A DNA stretch of 50,455 nt from the NCBI GenBank assembly GCA_028284155.1, contig JANQSF010000085.1, forward strand, positions 1 to 50,455, written 5' to 3'. Position 1 is the first letter of the stretch. Every line of letters begins with the position of its first letter. Origin of the DNA: Phycisphaeraceae bacterium (GTDB lineage Bacteria > Planctomycetota > Phycisphaerae > Phycisphaerales > Phycisphaeraceae). Below the pieces are notes generated by a model. It had not been told where the DNA came from, did not search any database, and saw nothing but the letters and a program-made list of their open reading frames with translations. This document shows positions 37,629 to 45,098 of this stretch, in pieces. Both the position numbers and the translations under genes were made by a program.

Positions 37629-38669
37629 TCAGACAATGACATCCTTCTCGCCGCCACGACCGGAGATGATGATCTCGCCGGCGTCCTCCAAGCGACGAAC
37701 GATGTCGACGATGCGCTGCTGCGCATTCTCGACGTCGGAGACACGCACCGGACCCATGTACTGCATGTCTTCCTGGATGATCTGGGCTGCGCGTTCGGAC
37801 ATGTTGCCGAACATCTTGTCTTGCAGGTCCTGGCTGGCGGTCTTGAGTGCCAGCGCCAACTCTTCGTTGTCGATTTCCTTGAGCACGCTCTGAATGCCCT
37901 TGTCGTCCACGAGCAGGATGTCCTCGAAGACGAACATCAGTCGGCGAATCTCTTCAACCAGTTCCGGGTCGTCCGATTCCAAGCCTTCCATGATGCCCTT
38001 CTCCGTCCCGCGGTCGACCAGGTTGAGCATTTCGGCGACGGTGTCGACACCGCCGATCGACTCGAACGATTGGCCAAGCATGTTCGACAACCGTGCTTCC
38101 AAGCCGTGCTCGACCTCGGCGATAACCTCGGGGTTGGTCTGGTCCATGTTCGCGACGCGCTTGACTACCTCAATCTGTTTGGGCACGGGCAGACCGGCGA
38201 GGATTTCTGATGCCTTGTGATGCGCCAAATGGCTGACGATCAGTGCGATCGTCTGCGGGTGCTCATCCTGGATAAACGTGAGCAAGTGCTGAGCTTCGGC
38301 CTTTTGCAGGAATGAAAACGGGGTCTTGCGAACCTGCGTGCTGATCTGCTGCAAGACGCGTTCGGCCTCTCCAGCGGGCAGGCTTTTCATAAGCAGCGCT
38401 TTGGCGTACTGCAAGCCGCCTTCCTTCATCCAGCGGCTGGCCATCGCCATTTCGTAGAATTCATTAATGATCTGCTCACGCAGGTCGTGCGAGATCTCGC
38501 CGATACTGGCAAGTTCGCGCGTGACCTCTTCGACGATCTTCGGGTCCATCTGCCGAAGAATGGTCGACGCCGCATCTTCGTCGATACTCAGCAACAAGAC
38601 AGCCGCTTTCTGAACACCGTTCAGGTCGTCGGCAATTGTCAGAGACTGTCGGTGTTTGACACGTGGCAT
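37629..38669 (-). CDS. fliG: Flagellar motor switch protein FliG
   Basis: FliG couples the MS ring to the C-ring and contacts the stator. The 346 residues show the N-terminal FliF-binding domain (GVQKAAVLLLSIDEDAAS), the middle domain with EHPQTIALIVSHL, and the C-terminal torque domain (FVFEDILLVDDKGIQSVLKEID) with the acidic DD pair conserved. It lies between fliF and fliH. Confidence 0.97.
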   Translation of the reverse strand: MPRVKHRQSLTIADDLNGVQKAAVLLLSIDEDAASTILRQMDPKIVEEVTRELASIGEISHDLREQIINEFYEMAMASRWMKEGGLQYAKALLMKSLPAGEAERVLQQISTQVRKTPFSFLQKAEAQHLLTFIQDEHPQTIALIVSHLAHHKASEILAGLPVPKQIEVVKRVANMDQTNPEVIAEVEHGLEARLSNMLGQSFESIGGVDTVAEMLNLVDRGTEKGIMEGLESDDPELVEEIRRLMFVFEDILLVDDKGIQSVLKEIDNEELALALKTASQDLQDKMFGNMSERAAQIIQEDMQYMGPVRVSDVENAQQRIVDIVRRLEDAGEIIISGRGGEKDVIV

Positions 38670-38728
38670 CGTCTAGAACCGAAGCGGGCTGTTTTCTGCC
38701 TGACAATCGATCACCGCGAAGAGTGAGT

Positions 38729-40369
38729 TCAATCTTCAGGACGCACCCAACGATTGAACAACTGAGCCGACTCTTCCGGGTTCTCGCTAATCAGACTCGT
38801 AATCTGGTCGGCCAATTGCTGCAGACGCAGATCGCCGTCGTTGACCTCGACGCCGGTCATCGACGCGTCGTGTTCGGCGACCTCGCCGATCAACTCTTCA
38901 TCGTCTTCCGGCAGCGCCGGCGGGATGCCGGCCAATTCTTCGGCTGTCGGCAACGCCGGGCTCTTGGTCGCCCGTCGGACCATGCCGAGCATGATGGCCA
39001 GACTCAGCAACACCAGCACGCCAAGACTGACATAGGTGGCCGACGAACCGGACAACATGCCGCCGACGCCCTTCGCGTCGAGTTCCGCCTGGTAGGCCGC
39101 CAAGGTCACCGCGCTGTCGTGTACAACCGTCGCCTGCACAACGCTTGTCGCCTGATCGGTTTTGACCTGCGGTGCGAGCAGATTCTCGACCTCCTTCACC
39201 AGCAGATCGACCATCGGCTGCAAAGCCGCATCGTCGGGCGCGTTCTCCGCCTCGGGGTTGTCCGCTTTGTGTCGATTTACGAGGTAACTGCGCGGGATCG
39301 CCACGGAGACGTTGATCTCTTTGGTGTTGTGCCCGGACTCGATCGAATGATCGCTGAGGATGGGCTGCTTCTGGCCGAATTGCTTCTCCGATTCACTGGT
39401 CGTCGACTTCGACCCGCGCGCGCTGCCCGCCTCAATATCGGCCTGAGTGTTTGACCGGGCGGCCGGCGCACCGGCCACGGCAGGACTGTCGGTTACCATT
39501 TCCTTGTCCCGCTCACTCAGCAACGGCTCGGTCTCCTCCAACTCGATCTTGTGCAGCGTGCGTTTGACGACCGCATCGGTTCGCACGTTGACGGCGACGA
39601 CCACGCCGGGGATGTAGCTGAGCATGTCGCGCAGTTTGCTGACGTAGTACGACTCCAGCTTCGCCAGGTCGGCAAGTTTGCGGTCGGCGGAGACGTGGTC
39701 GGCTGAATCGACCGTGAACGACCTGCCCGCCAGCGCGTCAACGACGGCGACGTCGGTCGGCCGCATCTCGGCCACCGCGCCGGAGACGAGGCCGGCCACC
39801 GCTTCGACCAGCGGTCGATCAACACCGCCGGCCCCTTGCATGACGACATTCACCGAAGCGCTCGGTCGAACCATCGTCCGCCCGAAGCTCTTGTGCTCGG
39901 GCATTGAAATCATCACGTCGGCGGACTTGACGCCCCTCATCTTGGCGATGATTCGGCTGAGCACCTGCTGCTGCGCGAGCATATAGGCCTGCTGGTTCTG
40001 CTGCGGGCTAAGCCAGGGCGACTGACGCAGGATCAGGTCTTTGAACGCCTTCGACGTGTCGTTGGCCATCAACTCGTGCTCGGCGAGCAGCGCGTTGGCC
40101 TCATTCAACTGAGTCGGCGACACGCGGAGTTGCTGCTGGCTGTCGTCGACATCGATCCCGTTCGATGTGAGCCTGGTGATCACCTCGTCACGTCGATCGG
40201 ACGCGTAGGTGCTGATGGGGACCAATTGCGGCTTGGCCGCGTATTGCAACACGAAGAACAACGTGAAGACGAGGATGATCGAGATCGCGCCGATGAGCCA
40301 CTTCTGGCTCGGCGTCAGTCCATCCATAAAGGCGCGCAACTGGGCCCAGTTGCGTCTGAAGAATTCCAT
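38729..40369 (-). CDS. fliF: Flagellar MS-ring protein FliF
   Basis: FliF forms the MS ring. The 546 residues have a first TM (about 24-43), the YscJ-like ring-building domain (AKPQLVPISTYASDRRDEVITRLTSNGI), a periplasmic part, a second TM (about 447-467) and a C-terminal tail that binds FliG (QITSLISENPEESAQLFNRW). Normal length and position. Confidence 0.96.
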   Translation of the reverse strand: MEFFRRNWAQLRAFMDGLTPSQKWLIGAISIILVFTLFFVLQYAAKPQLVPISTYASDRRDEVITRLTSNGIDVDDSQQQLRVSPTQLNEANALLAEHELMANDTSKAFKDLILRQSPWLSPQQNQQAYMLAQQQVLSRIIAKMRGVKSADVMISMPEHKSFGRTMVRPSASVNVVMQGAGGVDRPLVEAVAGLVSGAVAEMRPTDVAVVDALAGRSFTVDSADHVSADRKLADLAKLESYYVSKLRDMLSYIPGVVVAVNVRTDAVVKRTLHKIELEETEPLLSERDKEMVTDSPAVAGAPAARSNTQADIEAGSARGSKSTTSESEKQFGQKQPILSDHSIESGHNTKEINVSVAIPRSYLVNRHKADNPEAENAPDDAALQPMVDLLVKEVENLLAPQVKTDQATSVVQATVVHDSAVTLAAYQAELDAKGVGGMLSGSSATYVSLGVLVLLSLAIMLGMVRRATKSPALPTAEELAGIPPALPEDDEELIGEVAEHDASMTGVEVNDGDLRLQQLADQITSLISENPEESAQLFNRWVRPED

Positions 40370-40481
40370 GGGTCGGCCTCCATGCCGCTTGTCTTCTGCC
40401 GATCAGTTTTTCCAGGTCGTCAGCAGTTCCTTTGGGTTGTACCGGTGTGATTATCTGAAGCAGCGCCGCGAGGCATCCTCC

Positions 40482-40793
40482 TCACACGCGCATCTGCTTG
40501 ACCTCTTCGTAAGCGTCCATCACCTTGTTACGCACCTGCAGGAGCATCTGGAAGGCGAGGTCGGCCTTGTTCTTGGCGATCATGACATTCGCCACGTCGT
40601 CACGTCGGCCGGCCGTCAGGTCTTCGATCGCCTTCTCAGCTTCCTGCTGAAGCGCGTTGACCTGTTCGATGTTTTCCATGAGCACGTCTTTGAAGCTCGG
40701 CCCGTCGTCCGCACCGGGGCCAGCGACCGGCTTCGGCGCAGCCGGACCGGCGGCGGGTGTCGTGGGCGGGATGAGACCAAGCGGGTCGGTCAT
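40482..40793 (-). CDS. fliE: Flagellar hook-basal body protein FliE
   Basis: FliE connects the MS ring to the proximal rod. From ATG 40793 it has 103 residues; a TTG 21 bases upstream is possible. The C-terminal DVANVMIAKNKADLAFQMLLQVRNKVMDAY is the family signature. It follows flgC by 30 bases, and a 112-base gap separates it from fliF. Confidence 0.95.
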   Translation of the reverse strand: MTDPLGLIPPTTPAAGPAAPKPVAGPGADDGPSFKDVLMENIEQVNALQQEAEKAIEDLTAGRRDDVANVMIAKNKADLAFQMLLQVRNKVMDAYEEVKQMRV

Positions 40794-40823
40794 GGCGAAC
40801 TCTTGACGAGCCAATCAACGGGC

Positions 40824-41228
40824 CTAGGCCAACAGGCGCAGGCTCGTTTGCATCATCGACTTAGTGGCCTCCGCAGCAACAACGTTTGCCTCGTAGGCCC
40901 GCAACGCCTCCATGGCGCTGATCTGTTCCATTGCCGGGTCGATGTTGGGCATCTTGACCCAGCCGTCCTCGTCGGCCCGCGGGTGGCCGGGGTCCCGCAC
41001 CATGCGGAACGGCCGCTGATCCAACTCGATGTCCTGCACGTGCACACCCAACGGGCTGCCGGAAGACGGGTCGCCGGGCGCGAAAACGGGGATTCGACGT
41101 CGATAAGGGGCGTAGTTGCCGTCCGCGTCGTCGGTCGAGAACCGGTTGGCCATGTTGGCCGAGTGCACGGTCAGCCGCGTGCGATGGGCGACCAGCGCCG
41201 AGGCCGAGATGTCGAGAGAACCGAACAT
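40824..41228 (-). CDS. flgC: Flagellar proximal rod protein FlgC
   Basis: FlgC is a rod subunit. Its 134 residues carry the ISASALVAHRTRLTVHSANMAN start (variant of the common ISASGLxAxRxRMDVIAxNIAN) and the conserved end ISAMEALRAYEANVVAAEATKSMMQTSLRL. It lies 18 bases after flgB. Confidence 0.95.
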   Translation of the reverse strand: MFGSLDISASALVAHRTRLTVHSANMANRFSTDDADGNYAPYRRRIPVFAPGDPSSGSPLGVHVQDIELDQRPFRMVRDPGHPRADEDGWVKMPNIDPAMEQISAMEALRAYEANVVAAEATKSMMQTSLRLLA

Positions 41229-41246
41229 GGATCATTCCAACAAAGT

Positions 41247-41684
41247 TCAGACCCGTTCGCGGATCGCTGTTCGCAAGGTCTCAATCTGGTTTCGGATCAA
41301 CTCGACCGCCGTGTTGTGGGCCAGCGTGTTTTCCGCGAGCCGTTGCATGGTGCGATCGAGGTCGCGATTGTTCTGATCGTGAAACAGGATGTTGTCGCCG
41401 GTCGCGTCAGGTTGGACTTCCTTGAAGCCACCGGCGCCGAATCGCAGTTGCCGCGTGTCATGCATGGGCAACGGTTTGGCGTTGGGGTTCGGCTGTGAAC
41501 GTCGTTCATCGATCGCACGCCCGAGTGCAGCCTGGAACGCCTTCGGGTCGAGATCGACTGGCTTGTAGTAAGGCGTGGACAGGTTGGCGATGTTGTGCGT
41601 CAACAGCTTGTGCCGTGCGGTGGTGAACTGCACCATCCGCTCGAGGGAAGGCAGAGCGCCGCTGTTGAAGATGCCGGTGATCAT
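41247..41684 (-). CDS. flgB: Flagellar rod protein FlgB
   Basis: FlgB is the first rod subunit. The 145 residues include HKLLTHNIANLSTPYYKPVDLD near the N terminus and a helical C terminus with the usual MQRLAENTLAHNTAVELI segment. It is the first gene after a 148-base gap that holds a candidate sigma-54 promoter and tandem dyads. Confidence 0.95.
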   Translation of the reverse strand: MITGIFNSGALPSLERMVQFTTARHKLLTHNIANLSTPYYKPVDLDPKAFQAALGRAIDERRSQPNPNAKPLPMHDTRQLRFGAGGFKEVQPDATGDNILFHDQNNRDLDRTMQRLAENTLAHNTAVELIRNQIETLRTAIRERV

Positions 41685-41720
41685 GACTCGGTCCGTTCAG
41701 ACACTTGCGCAACCGTGCAA

Positions 41721-41734
41721 GCAATCTGGATACC
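41721..41734 (-). promoter_or_regulatory. Candidate sigma-54 promoter upstream of flgB
   Basis: On the minus strand AGGTATCCAGATTGCT shows GG and GC separated by exactly ten bases (41734-41733 and 41722-41721) with a consensus TTGC at -12. The -24 element keeps GG but not the following CAC. Start would fall near 41710, about 26 bases before the flgB ATG. A sigma-54 activator gene lies immediately upstream, which raises the odds. Confidence 0.38.
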
Positions 41735-41798
41735 TCAATGGTCGATGCCGGTCGACCTGGAGTGGGCCACGGCAAACGAGTGTTTGGCCCATTTCAAT

Positions 41799-41834
41799 CG
41801 CGCAAAGCTTGCGCTGCCGCGCAATGCTTGCGCT
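41799..41834. repeat. Tandem GCGCAA-N3-TTGCGC dyads
   Basis: Two 17-base units, cgcgcaaagcttgcgct (41799-41815) and cgcgcaatgcttgcgct (41818-41834), differ at one base and have a 19-base period. Each is an inverted repeat with six-base arms and a three-base centre. The second runs into the stop codon of the response regulator. They could be activator binding sites or a REP-like element. Confidence 0.6.
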
Positions 41835-43293
41835 ACAAAGATTGCGCGACGAGGTTCATTTCCTTCCACTTCTTGAGCTTCAAGCCGAGCGTGCGGACGC
41901 CAATCCCCAACGCCTCGGCCGCCCGTCGGCGGTTGCCGTCGAACTGCCCCAACGTCCGGACAATCTGCTCACGCTCGACCTCTTCTAATCGCCGCACACC
42001 GCCGGACGAGCCGATCCCAGCCGGCTCACCGACACTCGCCGCGCCCACCGGCACACTCGCGGCCGCGCCCATGGCGACCGGCTCCAACTGAGCCACCGAC
42101 GGCGACTGCACCACCGCCTGCGGCGAGACGAGCCACGGCTGAATCAGCCCGCCGGTGATGACCTGCGACTTGGACAAGACGCTGGCACGCTCGCAGATGT
42201 TCTGCAACTCGCGCACGTTGCCCGGCCAGGGGTAGTCCATCAAGACCTGCATCGCTTCGTCGTCGAAACATTTGGCTTCACGCCCTTCGCGCATCGCGAC
42301 GAGCGAAAGGAAATGCTCAGCGAGCAATGGGATGTCACTGGCCCGTTCGCGCAGCGGGGGCAGGTGGATCGGCAAAACGTTCAGGCGATAGAACAGGTCT
42401 TGGCGGAACGTGCCGGCCGCGACGGACTGCGCCAGGTCGCGGTTGGTCGTCGCAATGACCCGGACATCGACCTGCATGGTGAGGCTTGATCCGACCCGCT
42501 CGAACTGTTGCTCCTGAAGGACGCGCAGTAGTTTGGCCTGCAGGGTCGGGCTGATCTCGCTGATCTCGTCCAGGAACAGCGTGCCGCCGTCGGCCAACTC
42601 GAATCGGCCTTTACGCAACTGTTCCGCGCCGGTGAACGCGCCCTTCTCGTGACCAAACAACTCGCTCTCCAGCAGACTGCTCGACAGCGCCGCGCAGTTG
42701 ACGCAGAGCATGACCCGGTCGCGACGAGGGCTGTGCGCATGGATCGTTCTGGCAACGACCTCCTTGCCCGCCCCGCTTTCACCAGCGATCAGCACCGTGC
42801 CGTGGCTGTGCGCGATCTGTTGAATCTGCTGCGCCAAGCGCTTCATGACCGGCGAACGACCAATCAGAACCGGCCCCTCGTTTCCAACCGGCGTCGTGAT
42901 CCGCAACGCCGCATTCTCCTGCACGAGCCGGCGGTGCTCGACCGCGCGCCGCACGGTCAGGACCAGTTCATCACCCTCGAAAGGCTTCTGCACAAAGTCG
43001 AATGCGCCCTGTTTCATCGCATCGACGGCGTTGTTCACGCTGCCAAACGCCGTCATGAGCACGACCGGCAACTGGTCGTCCGTCTGGCGTAACGCGGCGA
43101 GCAGTTCCAGCCCGTCCATCTCGGGCATTTTCAGGTCGGTCACGACCACGGCCGGCCGATGCTTGCCGACCAAGCGCAACGCCGTCGCGCCGTCCGGTGC
43201 GGTGACAATCGTGTACCCGGCGCGTTGCAGCGTCTTGCCGACGCTGTCGCGCATCATTTGCTTGTCGTCGACAATCAGGATTCGCGTGCTCAT
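41833..43293 (-). CDS. FlrC/FlgR-like sigma-54-dependent response regulator
   Basis: The product activates sigma-54 promoters when phosphorylated. In 486 residues it has a receiver domain (Asp53 in [11 protein letters not shown], Lys103), an AAA+ domain with Walker A GESGAGKE (171-178) and the sigma-54 contact loop GAFTGA (218-223), and a Fis-type helix-turn-helix at the C terminus ([22 protein letters not shown]). An Ala/Pro/Val-rich linker precedes the HTH. The start overlaps the kinase stop (ATGA), so it is the kinase's partner; position before flgB suggests it controls the rod-hook genes. Confidence 0.93.
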   Translation of the reverse strand: MSTRILIVDDKQMMRDSVGKTLQRAGYTIVTAPDGATALRLVGKHRPAVVVTDLKMPEMDGLELLAALRQTDDQLPVVLMTAFGSVNNAVDAMKQGAFDFVQKPFEGDELVLTVRRAVEHRRLVQENAALRITTPVGNEGPVLIGRSPVMKRLAQQIQQIAHSHGTVLIAGESGAGKEVVARTIHAHSPRRDRVMLCVNCAALSSSLLESELFGHEKGAFTGAEQLRKGRFELADGGTLFLDEISEISPTLQAKLLRVLQEQQFERVGSSLTMQVDVRVIATTNRDLAQSVAAGTFRQDLFYRLNVLPIHLPPLRERASDIPLLAEHFLSLVAMREGREAKCFDDEAMQVLMDYPWPGNVRELQNICERASVLSKSQVITGGLIQPWLVSPQAVVQSPSVAQLEPVAMGAAASVPVGAASVGEPAGIGSSGGVRRLEEVEREQIVRTLGQFDGNRRRAAEALGIGVRTLGLKLKKWKEMNLVAQSL

Positions 43294-44288
43294 GTCACAT
43301 ACTCCAGCGACTGCTCGGCCGATTTGACACTCGACTCGGTGGGCTGCGCATCGTCCGTGCCGCTTGGCAGGCTTGCCAGCGGCAGCGACAACTCAAAGAC
43401 CGCCCCGCCTTCATTGCGGACGCCGATCGTTCCGCCGTGCGCGTCGATGATGCGGTGAACGATCGCCAACCCCAGCCCCGTACCGGTATTGCGTGTCGTG
43501 AAAAACGGGTTGAAGATGCGGTCGACATCGTCCGCGGCGATGCCCGGCCCGGCGTCGCGCACGGTCAGCACGGCCAGCGCGCCGTCCTGCCGCGCGTCGA
43601 GTGTCAGTTCGCGCGGCCTGCCGCCCTGGCCGCGCATCGCGTCGGCTGCGTTTCGGATCAAGTTAACCAACGCCTGCTGCAACAGGTCGGCGTCACCCTC
43701 GATCAACATACGACGGCATCGATCCAAACGGTGCACCAGGACCGAGGCGTTCTCCATAACAGGCCGTTGCGACTCGACCGCGCGGTCGAACAGACTCGAC
43801 ACGTCGACGTTCCTCTTCCGCGGCTTCAATTCGCGCGCGAAGGTCAACACGTCCGTCACGATCCCGTTCAACCCGCGCACGACCGTGCCGATCTTTCGCG
43901 CGGTGTCGGCCGCGTCGCCGAGTTGATTCGATTCGCCACCCGCATCCGACAGGTCGTCTTCAAGCATTTGGCTGTAAAGCCGGATCGCCGCCAGCGGGTT
44001 GCGGATCTCATGCGCGATGCCCGCCGCCATCTCACCCAACGCCGCGAGCCGTTTGGAACGCTGTAGCTGTGCGTCCGTGCTGGCCAACTCGCGCTGCAGG
44101 CGCACGACTTCATTCGCCAACGCCTCGTGGCTGCGCTGGAGGTTCTGGGTCGCGTGGTTGTAAGCCGACATGATGTCGGCAAGCTCACCGAGGCGGACGT
44201 CGGGCAACTGCGTCGCGTCGTCGTCGCGGCTCGGCCCGCCCACCACGGTGGCCGACGTTCGAGATGTCGCGGCGCCGGAGGCGCTCAT
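43290..44288 (-). CDS. Cytosolic sensor histidine kinase (FlrB/FlgS-like)
   Basis: From ATG 44288 the protein has 332 residues; longer readings of the frame run over the upstream gene. It has no TM segment. A coiled coil (about 40-80) leads to the HisKA domain with His93 in GIAHEIRNPLAAIR, then the ATPase domain with N box LVNLIRNAADAM, G1 DAGPGIA and G2 GTGLGLAI. A soluble kinase paired with a sigma-54 activator in a flagellar cluster is the FlrB/FlgS pattern, which senses assembly of the export apparatus in other bacteria (inference here). Confidence 0.9.
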   Translation of the reverse strand: MSASGAATSRTSATVVGGPSRDDDATQLPDVRLGELADIMSAYNHATQNLQRSHEALANEVVRLQRELASTDAQLQRSKRLAALGEMAAGIAHEIRNPLAAIRLYSQMLEDDLSDAGGESNQLGDAADTARKIGTVVRGLNGIVTDVLTFARELKPRKRNVDVSSLFDRAVESQRPVMENASVLVHRLDRCRRMLIEGDADLLQQALVNLIRNAADAMRGQGGRPRELTLDARQDGALAVLTVRDAGPGIAADDVDRIFNPFFTTRNTGTGLGLAIVHRIIDAHGGTIGVRNEGGAVFELSLPLASLPSGTDDAQPTESSVKSAEQSLEYVT

Positions 44289-44296
44289 CCGTGTCG

Positions 44297-44803
44297 TCAC
44301 CCCGTTTGATCTGTAAACCGCGGTGTGCCCTGCGCAGCCGGCGCACGGTACGCGCCGATCGCCTTGCCGCCCGTAAACGTCTGACGCAATTCCTGATTCA
44401 CCCGCCCCGCCGCCGACTCGACCGCGGCGGACAACCTTCGGTCGGCCTGGAGCGCCGCGTCGTGCAGCGCGGCCACCGCCTCGACGGCGTCGGCCAGGTC
44501 CTTCCTGCGCTCCGCCCCGACCGAGCCGACCGCCCCGTCCAACTGTGCGGTATCCCACTTGGCTTGCGTTTCAATAAGTTGGTCGAGCAGCCGCTGACGC
44601 AAAGCCAACGCGCGGTCGATGTCCGTCGCATCGCCACCCTGCTCGACCTGCGCCGCCTGGTCGTTCGAGACCTTGGCCAGCGCTTCGAGACACGCCGCTT
44701 GCTTTTGCAAGAGGCCGTGTAGATCACCCAACGGACCGCGCGGGCCGGCATCATTTTGGCCAGCCAAAGCGAGCGCATCGGGGGTATGAACGGTTTTGGT
44801 CAT
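44297..44803 (-). CDS. FlgN-like flagellar export chaperone (tentative)
   Basis: From ATG 44803 the 168-residue product is helical and soluble. The region LHGLLQKQAACLEALAKVS and the following RALALRQRLLDQLIETQAKW look like the FlgN four-helix pattern. FlgN proteins chaperone the hook-filament junction proteins FlgK and FlgL, which are not in the window. It is the first gene of the flagellar cluster, eight bases before the kinase. Similarity is weak. Confidence 0.5.
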   Translation of the reverse strand: MTKTVHTPDALALAGQNDAGPRGPLGDLHGLLQKQAACLEALAKVSNDQAAQVEQGGDATDIDRALALRQRLLDQLIETQAKWDTAQLDGAVGSVGAERRKDLADAVEAVAALHDAALQADRRLSAAVESAAGRVNQELRQTFTGGKAIGAYRAPAAQGTPRFTDQTG

Positions 44804-44817
44804 CCGTGACCATCCCG

Positions 44818-44845
44818 GGTCGTGGCAGACCACCTGGCCACGACC
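44818..44845. repeat. 9-bp inverted repeat upstream of the first flagellar gene
   Basis: ggtcgtggc (44818-44826) and gccacgacc (44837-44845) are perfect reverse complements across a 10-base spacer. On the minus-strand mRNA this would be a hairpin 15 bases before the FlgN-like ATG with loop CAGGTGGTCT. As DNA it could be an operator. The flanks cccgg/ccggg lengthen it imperfectly. Confidence 0.55.
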
Positions 44846-44911
44846 AAACCGGGCCGATCCGTCAGCCCGGGCGACACGGGTTGCGCGCAGCATCCCGCCG
44901 TCACAGGGTCG

Positions 44912-44939
44912 TTATCGGCCTGACAATTGCAAATCCTTG
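44912..44939 (-). promoter_or_regulatory. Sigma-28-like promoter of the flagellar cluster
   Basis: On the minus strand CAAGGATT (44939-44932), 12 bases, then GCCGATAA (44919-44912), an exact match to the FliA -10 element. The 12-base spacing equals that of the candidate upstream of motA. The start would be about 100 bases before the FlgN-like gene. Confidence 0.5.
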
Positions 44940-44964
44940 AATTCACAACGATAAAGGCCGATAT
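44937..44964 (+). promoter_or_regulatory. Divergent sigma-28-like element
   Basis: On the plus strand GCCGATAT (44957-44964) matches the SigD-type -10 exactly, but the -35 region (ttgaattc at the same 12-base spacing) is weak. It overlaps the -35 of the minus-strand candidate and would read toward the PSCyt2/PSD1 gene. Confidence 0.3.
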
Positions 44965-45002
44965 TCACGGACGCGACCGGGCAAAACGTCAACTGCGAGC
45001 CA

Positions 45003-45032
45003 TTGTCCGCAATACTATCCCGCTATTAGAAT
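45003..45032 (+). promoter_or_regulatory. Candidate sigma-70-type promoter of the PSCyt2/PSD1 gene
   Basis: TTGTCC (45003-45008), 18 bases, then TAGAAT (45027-45032), about 60 bases before the ATG at 45099. Both hexamers are four or five of six to consensus. Confidence 0.4.
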
Positions 45033-45098
45033 GGTGGGACTCTTTCCGACACCGATCGCGCCTTCGTGGGATGTGCGACGCCTGGACGATTATTCAGT

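Noticed and set aside
44289..44558. N-terminal extension of the histidine kinase
   Set aside because: It overlaps the FlgN-like gene and is Gly/Arg-rich without any domain.
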